Origin: UBA2357 sp002344625
Lineage (GTDB): Bacteria > Pseudomonadota > Gammaproteobacteria > Burkholderiales > Rhodocyclaceae
Length of the DNA: 64,000 nucleotides
Reading direction: 5' to 3'
Assembly: GCA_937995335.1 (NCBI GenBank)
Contig: CALKIH010000030.1
Span: forward strand, 1-64,000
Shown here piece after piece: positions 24,740-33,235 of this stretch (position 1 is the first letter of the stretch; the number at the start of each line of letters is the position of its first letter). Below the pieces are notes generated by a model. The model had not been told where the DNA came from. It saw nothing but the letters and a program-made list of their open reading frames with translations, and ran no database searches. The translations under genes were made by a program, and so were the position numbers.

Positions 24740-25390
24740 TCAAGGCCCCACGATCAGTACGTGTACCCGCCGTGGGCCATGCGCGCCGAGTTGTATCGTC
24801 TGCTCGACGTCGGCGGTGCGCGACGGGCCCGAAATGATGTTGGTCGCACGCGGCATGCCTTCGGCGCGCCGGCGCAGGAGGGCCCAGGCGTCTTCGAAGT
24901 AGGCCACGATGTTGGCCGCCTCTAGCACTACCACATGGTCGTCGGGCACGAAGTTGTGCGTGGTCGGGCTGTCGGCGCTCGCGCCCAGCATCACGCTCCC
25001 GGTTTCGGCGATGCCGGCCAGCGACGGTGTAATCGACAGTAACTCTTCGATGCCCGCCCGCCCGTGGTGGACCTGCCAGTCGGCGGGCCACACGAGATCT
25101 TTGAGCGCCGCACCGACGGCGGCGCGGCGTGGCAACTGCATGCTTGCCCGGTAGGCCTCGACCGCGGCAGGAATGTCGGCCCGGCTGGCGATGCGCTGAA
25201 CGCTGCCGGCGCGGCTCTCGAATTTGTGGATGAAACGTTCGCACAGGTCTTCGTCCTGTGCCGGGCGGGTATGCCGCGGCAATCGTCCATCGAGCTCGGC
25301 GCGTCGGGCGTCGGGCAGTGGGCCGCGCTCGAGCGCCGAGCGGATCGCGCCGAAGATGGCATCGCGTGACGTGGTGGTGGTCTGCATCAT
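24740..25390 (-). CDS. lutC: Lactate utilisation protein C (LUD domain)
   Basis: A 216-residue LUD-domain protein, third gene of lutABC. In Bacillus and other bacteria LutABC oxidises L-lactate to pyruvate at the membrane. The conserved block is AGIAETGSVMLGASADSPTTHNFVPDDHVVVL (about 130-160), with the usual ending PRRVHVLIVGP. ATG 25390 overlaps the lutB stop (ATGA) and has GAGGGGC upstream. The frame continues to 25537, but those residues belong to the lutB region. No lactate permease or LutR/LldR-type regulator is next to it in this window. Confidence 0.92.
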   Translation of the reverse strand: MMQTTTTSRDAIFGAIRSALERGPLPDARRAELDGRLPRHTRPAQDEDLCERFIHKFESRAGSVQRIASRADIPAAVEAYRASMQLPRRAAVGAALKDLVWPADWQVHHGRAGIEELLSITPSLAGIAETGSVMLGASADSPTTHNFVPDDHVVVLEAANIVAYFEDAWALLRRRAEGMPRATNIISGPSRTADVEQTIQLGAHGPRRVHVLIVGP

Positions 25391-26790
25391 TTGCCCCTCT
25401 GTGCTTGCCAGCGCTGCAGAAATGTTTGCCCCTCGGGCGTGGGCAGGTCGCGCACGTCGGTCCAGGCTTGTGCGAACGGCAGGCGGCGGATGCTGCCTTT
25501 GCGGCCGAGCAGCTTCAAGACGCGTACCGCGATCCATTCGCCCGCATGGTAGAGCTTCGGGCGGGTCGCGACGAAGCGCCAGGCTTTGAGCGCACGCCGC
25601 TGCATGAGGGGCGAGAGTGCCTGCCGATGCTGCATGTGGCGCAACTCACGCAACAGGTCCGGCAGCGGAATCTTGACCGGACAGACCGAGGCGCAGCGGC
25701 CGTTGAGCGTGCACGCATTGGGCAGATCGTAGGCATTGTCCAGGCCCTTGATCAGCGGCGTGAGGACGGAGCCCATCGGCCCGGGGTAGACCCAGCCATA
25801 GGCATGGCCGCCGACCGAACCATACACCGGACAGTGGTTCATGCAGGCGCCGCAGCGAATGCAGCGCAGCATTTCACGAAAACGCCCGGCAAGCATCTTC
25901 GAGCGCCCGTTGTCCACCAGCACGACGTGGTACTCCTCGGGGCCGTCGAGATCGCCGGCGCGACGCGGTCCGGTCGATACGGTGGTGTACGTCTCGGTCT
26001 CCTGGCCGGTCGCGCTGCGCGCCAGCAGGCGCAGGAACAGGCTTGCGTCATCGAGCCTGGGTACCACCCGCTCGATACCGGAAGTTACGATATGCACCTT
26101 GGCCAGGGTCTGGGTCAGGTCGCCGTTGCCCTCGTTGGTGACGATCATCGACGAACCGGTTTCGGCGATCAGGAAATTGCCGCCGGTAATGCCGACGTCG
26201 GCGCGGAAGTATTTTTCGCGCAGCACCTGGCGCGCTTCGTTGACCAGATCGGCCACCTCGGTCTTGCGCGGCCCGCCGTGGGCGGCTTCGAACAGGTCGG
26301 AAACCTGGTTCTTGGTCTTGTGTACCGCCGGCGCGATGATGTGTGAGGGCGGTTCGTTGGCGAGCTGGATGATGTATTCGCCCAGGTCGGTCTCGACGAC
26401 CTCCATGCCGTGCTCGATCAAGGCCTCGTTGAGGCCGATCTCCTCCGAAACCATCGACTTGCCCTTGGTGACGGTCTTCGCGTTCACCCGCTTGCAGATG
26501 TCGAGGATGATCGCGCGCGCTTCCTGCGCGTCGCGTGCCCAGTGCACCTGTCCGCCGGCCTTGGTCACGGCCGCCTCGTAGCGTTCGAGATAGTGATCGA
26601 GGTTTTCGAGGATGTGGTTCTTGAGGTTCTTGGCTTCCTCGCGCAAGGTTTCGAACTCCGGCAATGCCGCGGCCTGCTGGGCGCGTTTGCCGACGAAGCC
26701 GTCGCGTGCCTTGCCCATGGCCTGCTGCAGGCTGGCATCGTGGATCGCGAAGACCGCACGTTTCTTGAATTCCCCGGAGCGGATTTCCAT
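25387..26790 (-). CDS. lutB: Lactate utilisation iron-sulfur protein B
   Basis: A 467-residue protein with an N-terminal LUD domain (AVTKAGGQVHWARDAQEARAIIL..., GITGGNFLIAETGSSMIVTNEGN at about 200-225) and two 4Fe-4S motifs. These are CIRCGACMNHCPV (about 308) and CTLNGRCASVCPV (about 360). A C-terminal helical region follows (LLRELRHMQHR...). It carries electrons from lactate oxidation between LutA and LutC. Its ATG at 26790 overlaps the lutA stop by one base and its stop overlaps lutC, so the three are made together. Confidence 0.95.
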   Translation of the reverse strand: MEIRSGEFKKRAVFAIHDASLQQAMGKARDGFVGKRAQQAAALPEFETLREEAKNLKNHILENLDHYLERYEAAVTKAGGQVHWARDAQEARAIILDICKRVNAKTVTKGKSMVSEEIGLNEALIEHGMEVVETDLGEYIIQLANEPPSHIIAPAVHKTKNQVSDLFEAAHGGPRKTEVADLVNEARQVLREKYFRADVGITGGNFLIAETGSSMIVTNEGNGDLTQTLAKVHIVTSGIERVVPRLDDASLFLRLLARSATGQETETYTTVSTGPRRAGDLDGPEEYHVVLVDNGRSKMLAGRFREMLRCIRCGACMNHCPVYGSVGGHAYGWVYPGPMGSVLTPLIKGLDNAYDLPNACTLNGRCASVCPVKIPLPDLLRELRHMQHRQALSPLMQRRALKAWRFVATRPKLYHAGEWIAVRVLKLLGRKGSIRRLPFAQAWTDVRDLPTPEGQTFLQRWQAQRGK

Positions 26791-27575
26791 CAGCGCGACT
26801 CCTGCGCGTGTCCGCCGATTCCCGGGCCGCTCGCCATGCCGGCCAGCACCTCGGCGGTATGGAACACGCGCACCGGCGAATTGACGCGGCGCAGGCGGCC
26901 GGCGATGTTCATCAGACAGCCGAGGTCGCCCCCGAGCAAGGTGTCGGCGCCGCTCGCGATGATGTTGTGGATCTTGTCCTCGACCATCTTCTCGGAGATC
27001 TCAGGGTATTTGACGCAGAACGTGCCGCCGAAACCACAGCAGACTTCGGCATCCTGCATTTCCCTGATCCTGAGGCTTTCCACCCTGGCGAGGAGCTGGC
27101 GCGGCTGCCCCTTGACGCCCAGGCCGCGCAAGCCCGAACAGGAGTCGTGGTAGGTGGCGGTGCCTGCGTAGCGGGTGCCGGCCGGGTCGGTGCCGAGCTC
27201 GTCGTGCAGAAAGGACAGCAGCTCGAAACTCTTGGCCGCAAGCGCTTGCGCGCGTGGCAGCCAGTCGGGGTCGTCGGCGAACATGACCGGATAGTCGTGG
27301 CGGATGGTGGCCATGCATGAGCCCGAAGGGCCGACCACGTAGTCGAACGGTTCGAATGCGGCAATCACTTGGCGGGCCAGCGCCCGCGCCGCGTCGAAGT
27401 CCCCGCTGTTGTAGCCGGGCTGCCCGCAACAGGTCTGGGTGCCCGGAATCTCGACGATGCATCCGGCGTCCTCGAGCAGCTTCGCGGCGGCGAATCCCAC
27501 GTTCGGGCGGAACATGTTCATCAGACAGGTTGCGAAGAGTCCGACCCGCGGACGCTTGCCAGTTGAATCGATCAT
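26790..27575 (-). CDS. lutA: Lactate utilisation protein A (CCG-domain)
   Basis: A 261-residue protein of the LutA/YkgE/GlcF-like family with two cysteine-rich CCG domains, TQTCCGQPGYNSGDFDAAR (about 47-65) and AEVCCGFGGTFCVKYPEIS (about 178-196). Single cysteines upstream of each (FATCLMN, YHDSCSGLRGLG) complete the Fe-S or heterodisulfide-reductase-type cluster sites. ATG 27575 has GGAG about nine bases upstream; the frame open to 27710 is rejected. It starts the lutABC operon. Confidence 0.94.
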   Translation of the reverse strand: MIDSTGKRPRVGLFATCLMNMFRPNVGFAAAKLLEDAGCIVEIPGTQTCCGQPGYNSGDFDAARALARQVIAAFEPFDYVVGPSGSCMATIRHDYPVMFADDPDWLPRAQALAAKSFELLSFLHDELGTDPAGTRYAGTATYHDSCSGLRGLGVKGQPRQLLARVESLRIREMQDAEVCCGFGGTFCVKYPEISEKMVEDKIHNIIASGADTLLGGDLGCLMNIAGRLRRVNSPVRVFHTAEVLAGMASGPGIGGHAQESR

Positions 27576-27916
27576 GCGGTGTCTCCGGCCGTCGTTGTAG
27601 TGTTCCTTCATCATAGGCACGCGGGTCGGTGACGCCAAGCGAAGCATTTTCATCCGGGGCTTGAATGGGGTTCGTTGCGGGCCCGAACCAAGTCCGTCGA
27701 ACCGGGTCATATTTGCACAAACTCAAAGAGCGTCCTATCATGCGGCCTGCTTCATTCTTGGGCTGCTTGCCCGTCATCAAGTGCACCTTGCATTGCCCAG
27801 CCGCCATCGGCGCATCGGGCATTGTGGTCAAAAGCGTTTCGCCAGTCTGATCCGGCCCCGGAATCCGGGCGCAAGCCGTGTTCCGTGGTCTTGGCGAAGC
27901 GATCGAGGAGGAAAAC
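27576..27916. other. Divergent intergenic region lutA / kamA-like
   Basis: This 341-base gap holds the promoters of the minus-strand lutABC operon and the plus-strand radical SAM gene. TTTGCACAAA at 27712-27721 is a perfect 10-bp-scale near-palindrome related to the TTGTGCAA element of the acyl-CoA gene promoters at 39 and 46 kb. I see no RNA gene, and no GntR-type operator of the LldR kind could be confirmed. Confidence 0.4.
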
Positions 27917-29311
27917 ATGCGAATCAACGCCCCCACGCTGGCGCTGCAGTCGGCACAGAGCTTCACCGACCATCTCGAGCAGCGACCATTCAAGGTCTAT
28001 ACCGCTCGCGACCTCGATCAGATATCGGCGCTGTCGCGCCTGAGTCCGGCACAGCGTTTCGAGATGAAAGTGGTGGCGTCGGTCTTGCCGTTCCGGGTCA
28101 ATCAGTATGTGATCGACGAACTGATCGACTGGGACAACGTGCCGGACGACCCCATCTTTCAGCTCAGTTTTCCCCAGCGCGGCATGCTCGAGCCGGGTCA
28201 TTTCGAGCAGATCGCCGACCTGATTCGGGGCAAGGCCGACAAGCGGGTGCTCGATGGCGCCATCGATGCGGTGCGTGGCGAGTTGAACCCTCATCCGGCC
28301 GACCAGATGGAGATGAACATGCCGCGCGATGCCCATGGCAATCGCATCGATGGCATGCAGCACAAGTATCGCGAGACGGTGCTGTTTTTCCCGAGCCAGG
28401 GGCAGACGTGCCACAGCTACTGCACTTTCTGCTTTCGCTGGGCGCAGTTCGTGGGCGACAAGACGCTGCGCATCGCGAGCGCCGAGGCCGACACCCTGCA
28501 TGCCTACCTCGCGAGCCATTCGGAAGTCAGCGACCTCCTGATCACCGGCGGCGACCCGATGGTGATGAAGACCCGGCATCTGGCCGCCTATCTGGAGCCG
28601 ATGCTGCGGCCCGAATTCGACCACGTCCAGACCCTGCGCATCGGTACCAAGGCGCTCACGTTCTGGCCGCACCGCTTCCTGGGGGCGGACGACGCCGACG
28701 ACCTCGTCCGTCTGCTCGAGCGCCTGGTCGAGGCCGGCAAGCATGTGGGGATCATGGCGCATTACAACCACTGGAAAGAACTCGATACCGATACGGCGCG
28801 GGCGGCCATCAGCCGGATCCGTGCGACGGGTGCGGTGATCCGCGCCCAGGGGCCGCTGCTCGCCCATATCAACGACGATCCGGCGGTGTGGGCGCGCCTG
28901 TGGAAGGAGCAGGTTCGGCTCGGCATCGTGCCGTACTACATGTTCGCCGAGCGCGACACCGGAGCACGTGGTTATTTCGAAGTGCCGTTGGTTCGGGCAT
29001 GGTCCGTCTATCGCGACGCGATCCAGCAGGTGTCGGGGCTGGCGCGCACCGCGCGTGGCCCGAGCATGAGCGCGAGCCCGGGCAAGGTCGAAATCCAGGG
29101 CGTGACCGAGATCAACGGCGAAAAGGTGTTCGTGTTGCGATTCATCCAGGCCCGCAACCCCGACTGGGTGCAACGGCCGTTCTTTGCCCGTTATGATCCG
29201 GCCGCAACCTGGCTCGATCACCTCAAGCCGGCGTTTGGCGAAAAGACGTGGTTCTGGGAAGACGAGTACCGTGCATTGCGCGATCAGAAGCTGGCGCAAA
29301 CGCCGGATTGA
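27917..29311 (+). CDS. KamA-family radical SAM protein (lysine 2,3-aminomutase-like)
   Basis: A 464-residue radical SAM enzyme. The cluster motif is Cys165-x3-Cys169-x2-Cys172 (CHSYCTFCFRW), as in lysine 2,3-aminomutases. LLITGGDPMVMKTRHL (about 200) is the GGE/GGD SAM-binding block. The PYYMFAERDTGARGYFEVPL stretch replaces the YQxDxxxGxxHF motif of true lysine aminomutases. SMSASPGKVEI near 390 holds a lysine that may bind PLP. The C-terminus is longer than in EpmB. ATG 27917 has GAGGAGG upstream. The reaction may be an amino-acid aminomutation, but the altered substrate motif leaves this open. No partner beta-amino-acid gene is adjacent. Confidence 0.82.
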   Translation: MRINAPTLALQSAQSFTDHLEQRPFKVYTARDLDQISALSRLSPAQRFEMKVVASVLPFRVNQYVIDELIDWDNVPDDPIFQLSFPQRGMLEPGHFEQIADLIRGKADKRVLDGAIDAVRGELNPHPADQMEMNMPRDAHGNRIDGMQHKYRETVLFFPSQGQTCHSYCTFCFRWAQFVGDKTLRIASAEADTLHAYLASHSEVSDLLITGGDPMVMKTRHLAAYLEPMLRPEFDHVQTLRIGTKALTFWPHRFLGADDADDLVRLLERLVEAGKHVGIMAHYNHWKELDTDTARAAISRIRATGAVIRAQGPLLAHINDDPAVWARLWKEQVRLGIVPYYMFAERDTGARGYFEVPLVRAWSVYRDAIQQVSGLARTARGPSMSASPGKVEIQGVTEINGEKVFVLRFIQARNPDWVQRPFFARYDPAATWLDHLKPAFGEKTWFWEDEYRALRDQKLAQTPD

Positions 29312-29443
29312 CGGGCCGTGCCGGCGTGCGATGGGTTACATTTTGTCGTGCCGGCGCCGGTATCGGGCGGGCCCCGCGCCGATCGGCCAATAGCCTGATA
29401 ACATCCTTCCACGGGTAACGGTCATGGCCGGCTGGAGGATGAG

Positions 29444-30301
29444 ATGCGTTTGGGTGGTCGCCGCGAAAGTCGGAACGTGGAAGATCGGCGTGGCATGTCC
29501 GCCGGCAGGATCGGGCGTGGCAAGATCGGGATCGGCACGATCGTGCTCGCCTTGGTGGCGATGTACTTCGGCGTCGACCCGCGGGTGGTGCTCGATACCG
29601 CCGGCCTGGTCGAGCCGCAGCCCGCCCCCATGAGTGCCGGTGGGCGCTCGCCGGCCGAGGACGAGGTCGCCCGCTTTGTGTCCAAGGTTCTTGCCGATAC
29701 CGAGGACACCTGGGGGCCGATTTTCGCAAATGCCGGCCGGCGCTACCAGGAGCCCAGGCTGGTGTTGTTCACTGGGGCGACACAGTCGGCCTGCGGCCTG
29801 GGGCGGGCCGAAACCGGCCCATTCTATTGTCCGGCCGATGGCAAGGTGTATCTCGACCTGGTGTTCTTCGAAGAGCTCCACAGCCGCTTCGGCGCGCCGG
29901 GTGATTTCGCCCAGGCCTATGTGATTGCGCACGAGGTCGGCCATCATGTGCAGAACCTGCTGGGCATCTCGGGAAAGGTCCAGCAGGCCCGTCAGCGCTC
30001 GTCCGAGCGCGAGGCCAATCAATTGTCGGTGCGGCTCGAGCTGCAGGCGGATTGCCTCGCCGGGGTGTGGGCGCACCATGCCGACCGGACGAGGCAAGTC
30101 CTCGAAGCAGGCGATGTCGAGGAGGCGCTCGGTGCGGCCTCGGCGATTGGCGACGACCGCATCCAGAAGCAGTCACGCGGCTACGTGACGCCCGACAGTT
30201 TCACGCATGGCAGCGCCGCCCAGCGGGTACGCTGGTTCCGCCAGGGGCTGGCCAAGGGCGACATGTCGGCATGCGATACTTTCAGCGCCGCCAGCTTGTA
30301 G
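29444..30301 (+). CDS. YpfJ-type neutral zinc metallopeptidase
   Basis: A 285-residue membrane-anchored protein. A basic N-terminus is followed by one membrane helix (about 28-46, IGIGTIVLALVAMYFGV), then an extracytoplasmic domain with SACGLGRAETGPFYCPADGKVYLDLVFF and the zinc site AHEVGHHVQNLLGI (about 161-174). ELQADCLAGVWAHH supplies the further acidic residues. This is the DUF2342/YpfJ zinc metallopeptidase family of unknown substrate. GGAGG lies six bases before ATG 29444. The gene appears single. Confidence 0.9.
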   Translation: MRLGGRRESRNVEDRRGMSAGRIGRGKIGIGTIVLALVAMYFGVDPRVVLDTAGLVEPQPAPMSAGGRSPAEDEVARFVSKVLADTEDTWGPIFANAGRRYQEPRLVLFTGATQSACGLGRAETGPFYCPADGKVYLDLVFFEELHSRFGAPGDFAQAYVIAHEVGHHVQNLLGISGKVQQARQRSSEREANQLSVRLELQADCLAGVWAHHADRTRQVLEAGDVEEALGAASAIGDDRIQKQSRGYVTPDSFTHGSAAQRVRWFRQGLAKGDMSACDTFSAASL

Positions 30302-30353
30302 GTGTGTCCTGCTGCCGACGCCGTTGCACGGGCGCGGCAGGGGTGTCCTGCAT

Positions 30354-30839
30354 TCAGGCGGGGCTCGCGGCGAGCCGGGCGAAGGCGGCGACGACTTCTT
30401 CCGGCGCTTGCACCAGTTCCACCAGAACGCCCTCACCCCCGATCGGAAACACCTCGTTGCCTTTGGGGTGCAGGAACGTGATGTCGAAGCCGGCCGCGCC
30501 GCGGCGGATTCCGCCCGGTGCGAAGCGCACGCCGTTGGCGCTCAGCCATTCGACCGCTTTGGGCAGGTCGTCGATCCACAGCCCGACATGGTTGAGCGGC
30601 GTGGTGTGAACGGCGGGTTTTTTGTCCGGGTCCAGGGGCTGCATCAGGTCGACCTCGACCTTGAACGGGCCCGCGCCCATGGCGCAGATGTCCTCGTCGA
30701 CATTTTCGCGTTCACTCACGAAATTGCCGGTGACCTCCAGTCCGAGCTTGTCGACCCAAAGGGTCCGGAGTTTTTCCTTGCTCGGCCCCCCGATCGCGAT
30801 CTGCTGGATGCCGAGAACCTTGAACGGACGCTGGGTCAT
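30354..30839 (-). CDS. VOC-superfamily protein (methylmalonyl-CoA epimerase/glyoxalase-like)
   Basis: A 161-residue two-module VOC protein. Likely metal ligands are Gln13 (GIQQIAI, in place of the usual His), Glu62 (KVEVDLMQP), His84 (PLNHVGLWIDD) and Glu141 (VLVELVQ). The sequence VEWLSANGVRFAPGGIRRGAAGFDITFLHPKG is very typical of a conserved betaproteobacterial family. It resembles methylmalonyl-CoA epimerase, which would suit the IcmF-type mutase 5.5 kb away, but the first ligand differs and a dioxygenase or lyase role is also possible. GGAGAG precedes the ATG, and the A+T-rich stretch CATAATTATGAATTC at about 30860-30874 probably belongs to its promoter. Confidence 0.75.
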   Translation of the reverse strand: MTQRPFKVLGIQQIAIGGPSKEKLRTLWVDKLGLEVTGNFVSERENVDEDICAMGAGPFKVEVDLMQPLDPDKKPAVHTTPLNHVGLWIDDLPKAVEWLSANGVRFAPGGIRRGAAGFDITFLHPKGNEVFPIGGEGVLVELVQAPEEVVAAFARLAASPA

Positions 30840-30952
30840 GTGAACTCTCCATGGTTAAGAATTCATAATTATGGCTGGACTGGCGCCACAGGTCGACTTC
30901 TCTCCGGCTTGGTTGCGCTTTGACGAACGGATGCGCTGCGCGGCGTGTAGCC

Positions 30953-32290
30953 TCAGAGCGCGATCTCGACGCGGTCGCGTCCCGCCGCCTTCGCTCGGTA
31001 GAGTGCCATGTCGGCGCGGTGCAGCACGGCATCGATGCTCTCGTCGGCATCCTCGAGACGGGCCAGCCCGATGCTGACCGTCAATTGCTCGGGCAGGCCA
31101 AGCGGACCGAGGTCCAGCGCGCCAACCTCGCAGCGCAGCCGCTCGGCGACCTGCTGAGCCTCGGGCAGCGGGCAGGCTGGTAGCAGGATCGCGAACTCCT
31201 CGCCGCCGATCCGGCCGACCACGTCGATCGCCCGCACCGTTCGCTGAGCGGCCGCGCCGAAGGCCTTGAGCACCTCGTCGCCCACGGCGTGGCCGAAGCG
31301 GTCGTTGACATGCTTGAAATGGTCGAGGTCGATCAGTAGCAAGGCCAGGGGCTCGCGCGTACGGCGATACCGGTCGATCTCGTTCGCGGCCACTTCGTAG
31401 AACCTGCGGCGAGAGCTCACCAGCGTGAGTTCGTCGGTGGACGCCTGGCGTTCGAGTTCGGCCGTGAGCGTCTTGCGTTCCTGCACCTCATGTGTCAAGG
31501 CGAGATTGACCTGCTCGAGACTGGCGTTCGCCCGCTTCAATGCCGTCTCGGCGGTCTGGGCGCGGGCGAGCAGCCGGCTTGCCTCGTCGCCGCTCTTGAG
31601 GCCATTGACCATGCGGTTGAAACCCTCGGTCAGTTCGCCCATCTCGTCGCAGCGCACCACCGGGAGATTCACCCAGTGCTTCTGCTCGACCTGCCGCATC
31701 GCCGCGAGCAGATCGCGTACGGGGCGGAGGACGACTTGCCGCACGCCCTGGATCGAGACCATGAAGAAGCCGCATACCAGAATCAGGAAAGCCACCATCC
31801 CGACCGCGAACAGGTGCCGCAGGTGTGCGTGTACCGCGTTCGTCGACAAGGTGACCTCCAGCCGTCCGAGCGGCATGCGCTGGGCGGGTTCGACGATCGC
31901 CGTCGTGACCATGACGACCTTGTCGGTGCCGGCGTCGGGCACCGTGTGAGCGAAGATCGCCTGTTCGTTTTCATCGAATACCCGGGCGGAGACGAATGCC
32001 GGTGTGGCATCGAGCGCGCGCACCTGGGCCTCGAAGACGCTTTGGTCGAGCGCCCACAAAGGGCGGGCGATGGCTGCGGCGGTGATGTTTGCGGCGGCGT
32101 GGGCTTGATCATGGAGGTTGCGCAACTGTTCCCGGTAGGCGAGCAGGCCGATGCCAAACTGGGTCAGCAGGACGATCAACGCGATGATCGGAAAGGTGAC
32201 CAGGAACAGTCGTACCCCGATGCCGCAGGCGCGCAGGGGTGTGCGCCGCAATGGCGCCTCGTGCTCGATGGGGCCGGGTTGGTCGCTCAC
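30953..32290 (-). CDS. Membrane diguanylate cyclase (HAMP-GGDEF)
   Basis: A 445-residue sensor. It has a membrane helix at about 23-48, a periplasmic loop with a CHASE8-like look (IARPLWALDQSVFEAQVRAL), a second helix at about 165-187, and a HAMP linker ending in EMGELTEGFNRMVNGL. A coiled coil leads to a C-terminal GGDEF domain with active-site GGEEF (RIGGEEFAIL). RAID five residues before it is a product-inhibition I-site (RxxD). It should make cyclic-di-GMP. The GTG start at 32290 takes its ribosome binding site from the dispersed repeat. The preceding gene encodes a periplasmic family 3 binding protein, a likely input partner. The frame open to 32857 is rejected. Confidence 0.9.
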   Translation of the reverse strand: MSDQPGPIEHEAPLRRTPLRACGIGVRLFLVTFPIIALIVLLTQFGIGLLAYREQLRNLHDQAHAAANITAAAIARPLWALDQSVFEAQVRALDATPAFVSARVFDENEQAIFAHTVPDAGTDKVVMVTTAIVEPAQRMPLGRLEVTLSTNAVHAHLRHLFAVGMVAFLILVCGFFMVSIQGVRQVVLRPVRDLLAAMRQVEQKHWVNLPVVRCDEMGELTEGFNRMVNGLKSGDEASRLLARAQTAETALKRANASLEQVNLALTHEVQERKTLTAELERQASTDELTLVSSRRRFYEVAANEIDRYRRTREPLALLLIDLDHFKHVNDRFGHAVGDEVLKAFGAAAQRTVRAIDVVGRIGGEEFAILLPACPLPEAQQVAERLRCEVGALDLGPLGLPEQLTVSIGLARLEDADESIDAVLHRADMALYRAKAAGRDRVEIAL

Positions 32291-32364
32291 TGGACTCTCC
32301 TCCTGTCGCTGCGCGACATCCTCCGCAAGGGAGGGCGCGCGCCTTTCGGGCGGCCGGGCGGCGA
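32291..32364 (-). repeat. Intercistronic dispersed repeat, copy B
   Basis: The 74 bases between the binding-protein stop and the diguanylate cyclase GTG repeat the gap at 16279-16355. On the minus strand it has a GGCCGCCCG block, the hairpins CCTCC-CTTGC-GGAGG and TGTCGC-GCA-GCGACA, then AGGAGGAG as ribosome binding site. Differences between the copies are mostly in loops or compensated near the stems. As in copy A, the homology begins at the stop codon and runs to the start codon. Confidence 0.75.
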
Positions 32365-33138
32365 TCATGGTTGGTGGGCGATCTTGCGAAAGAGCTGCTT
32401 GAGCGTGCCCGCGTCGCGAAGCTGCATGAGCAGGGATTCGAGTTCGCCGACGCCGGGTGAAACGCCGTGGCGAACCAGCATCCGCAGGCTGTAGTTCTGG
32501 TCGGTGAAATCCGAGACCAGCAGGCGGGGTGCGTATTCGGGGTGGCGCTCGAGATAGTCGTTGAGATAGCTTCTGGTGACGATCGCCTGATCGACGCGGC
32601 CTTTCATGATCAACTCGATGCTTGCGGAGTTGGTGTTGACCAAGGTGATGTCGAACCGCTTGCGCAAGACGTCGGGGTCGGATTCGAAATCCGCGAAGCG
32701 GTAGTGGTAGCCCAGAATTCCCGCGATCCGCCGGCCCTCGAGCGTCGAGAAGAATTGCTGATCGCGCCCTTCGCCCGCGAGGGCGATCCACACTTCGTCG
32801 TCGGACAGGAGAGGCGGGCTCTGATCCAGCCGTGCGCCGATCGACCTCCAGCCCCATTCCATGCTCTCGAAAAAAAGCATGTCGAACTTGCCGTCCTCGA
32901 AATCCTGGAACCTACGCCGCGCGGAAGTGAGAAAAAATTCGAACTGGTATTGATTCTGGATCTCATTGAGCGCGGCGATGAGCGCCAGCGTGATGCCTTC
33001 GGGACGGCCGTCCTGCCCCACGATTACGTAAGGCGGAAACACGTAGCCGCCCACCGTCACAGGTTGCGGCGAAGCCGCCTGGCCCGGGTTGATGAAGACC
33101 AGGAGTGTCAGCCAGAGCAAACCGAGCATTCTCTTCAT
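32365..33138 (-). CDS. Periplasmic solute-binding protein family 3
   Basis: A 257-residue protein with a signal peptide (MKRMLGLLWLTLLVFINPGQAAS). The family 3 (amino-acid-binding, PBPb) fold starts at VTVGGYVFPPYVIVGQDGRPEGITLALIAALNE and continues through DGKFDMLFFESMEWG and GRRIAGILGYHYRFADFES to a MKGRVDQAIVTRSYLNDYL block. No ABC permease or ATPase is nearby. The next gene is a membrane diguanylate cyclase, so it probably senses rather than transports: ligand binding would tune c-di-GMP synthesis through contact with the periplasmic loop. This pairing is an inference from the operon. Confidence 0.85.
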   Translation of the reverse strand: MKRMLGLLWLTLLVFINPGQAASPQPVTVGGYVFPPYVIVGQDGRPEGITLALIAALNEIQNQYQFEFFLTSARRRFQDFEDGKFDMLFFESMEWGWRSIGARLDQSPPLLSDDEVWIALAGEGRDQQFFSTLEGRRIAGILGYHYRFADFESDPDVLRKRFDITLVNTNSASIELIMKGRVDQAIVTRSYLNDYLERHPEYAPRLLVSDFTDQNYSLRMLVRHGVSPGVGELESLLMQLRDAGTLKQLFRKIAHQP

Positions 33139-33235
33139 TTGCGGCCTCCCGTCATTCTTGGGTGAAAGTGGGAAGATTCCACGAAAAACCGATCGTCGTC
33201 CATCTTTCGCTTCAGGGCCGGCTCAGGCGTCGCGC

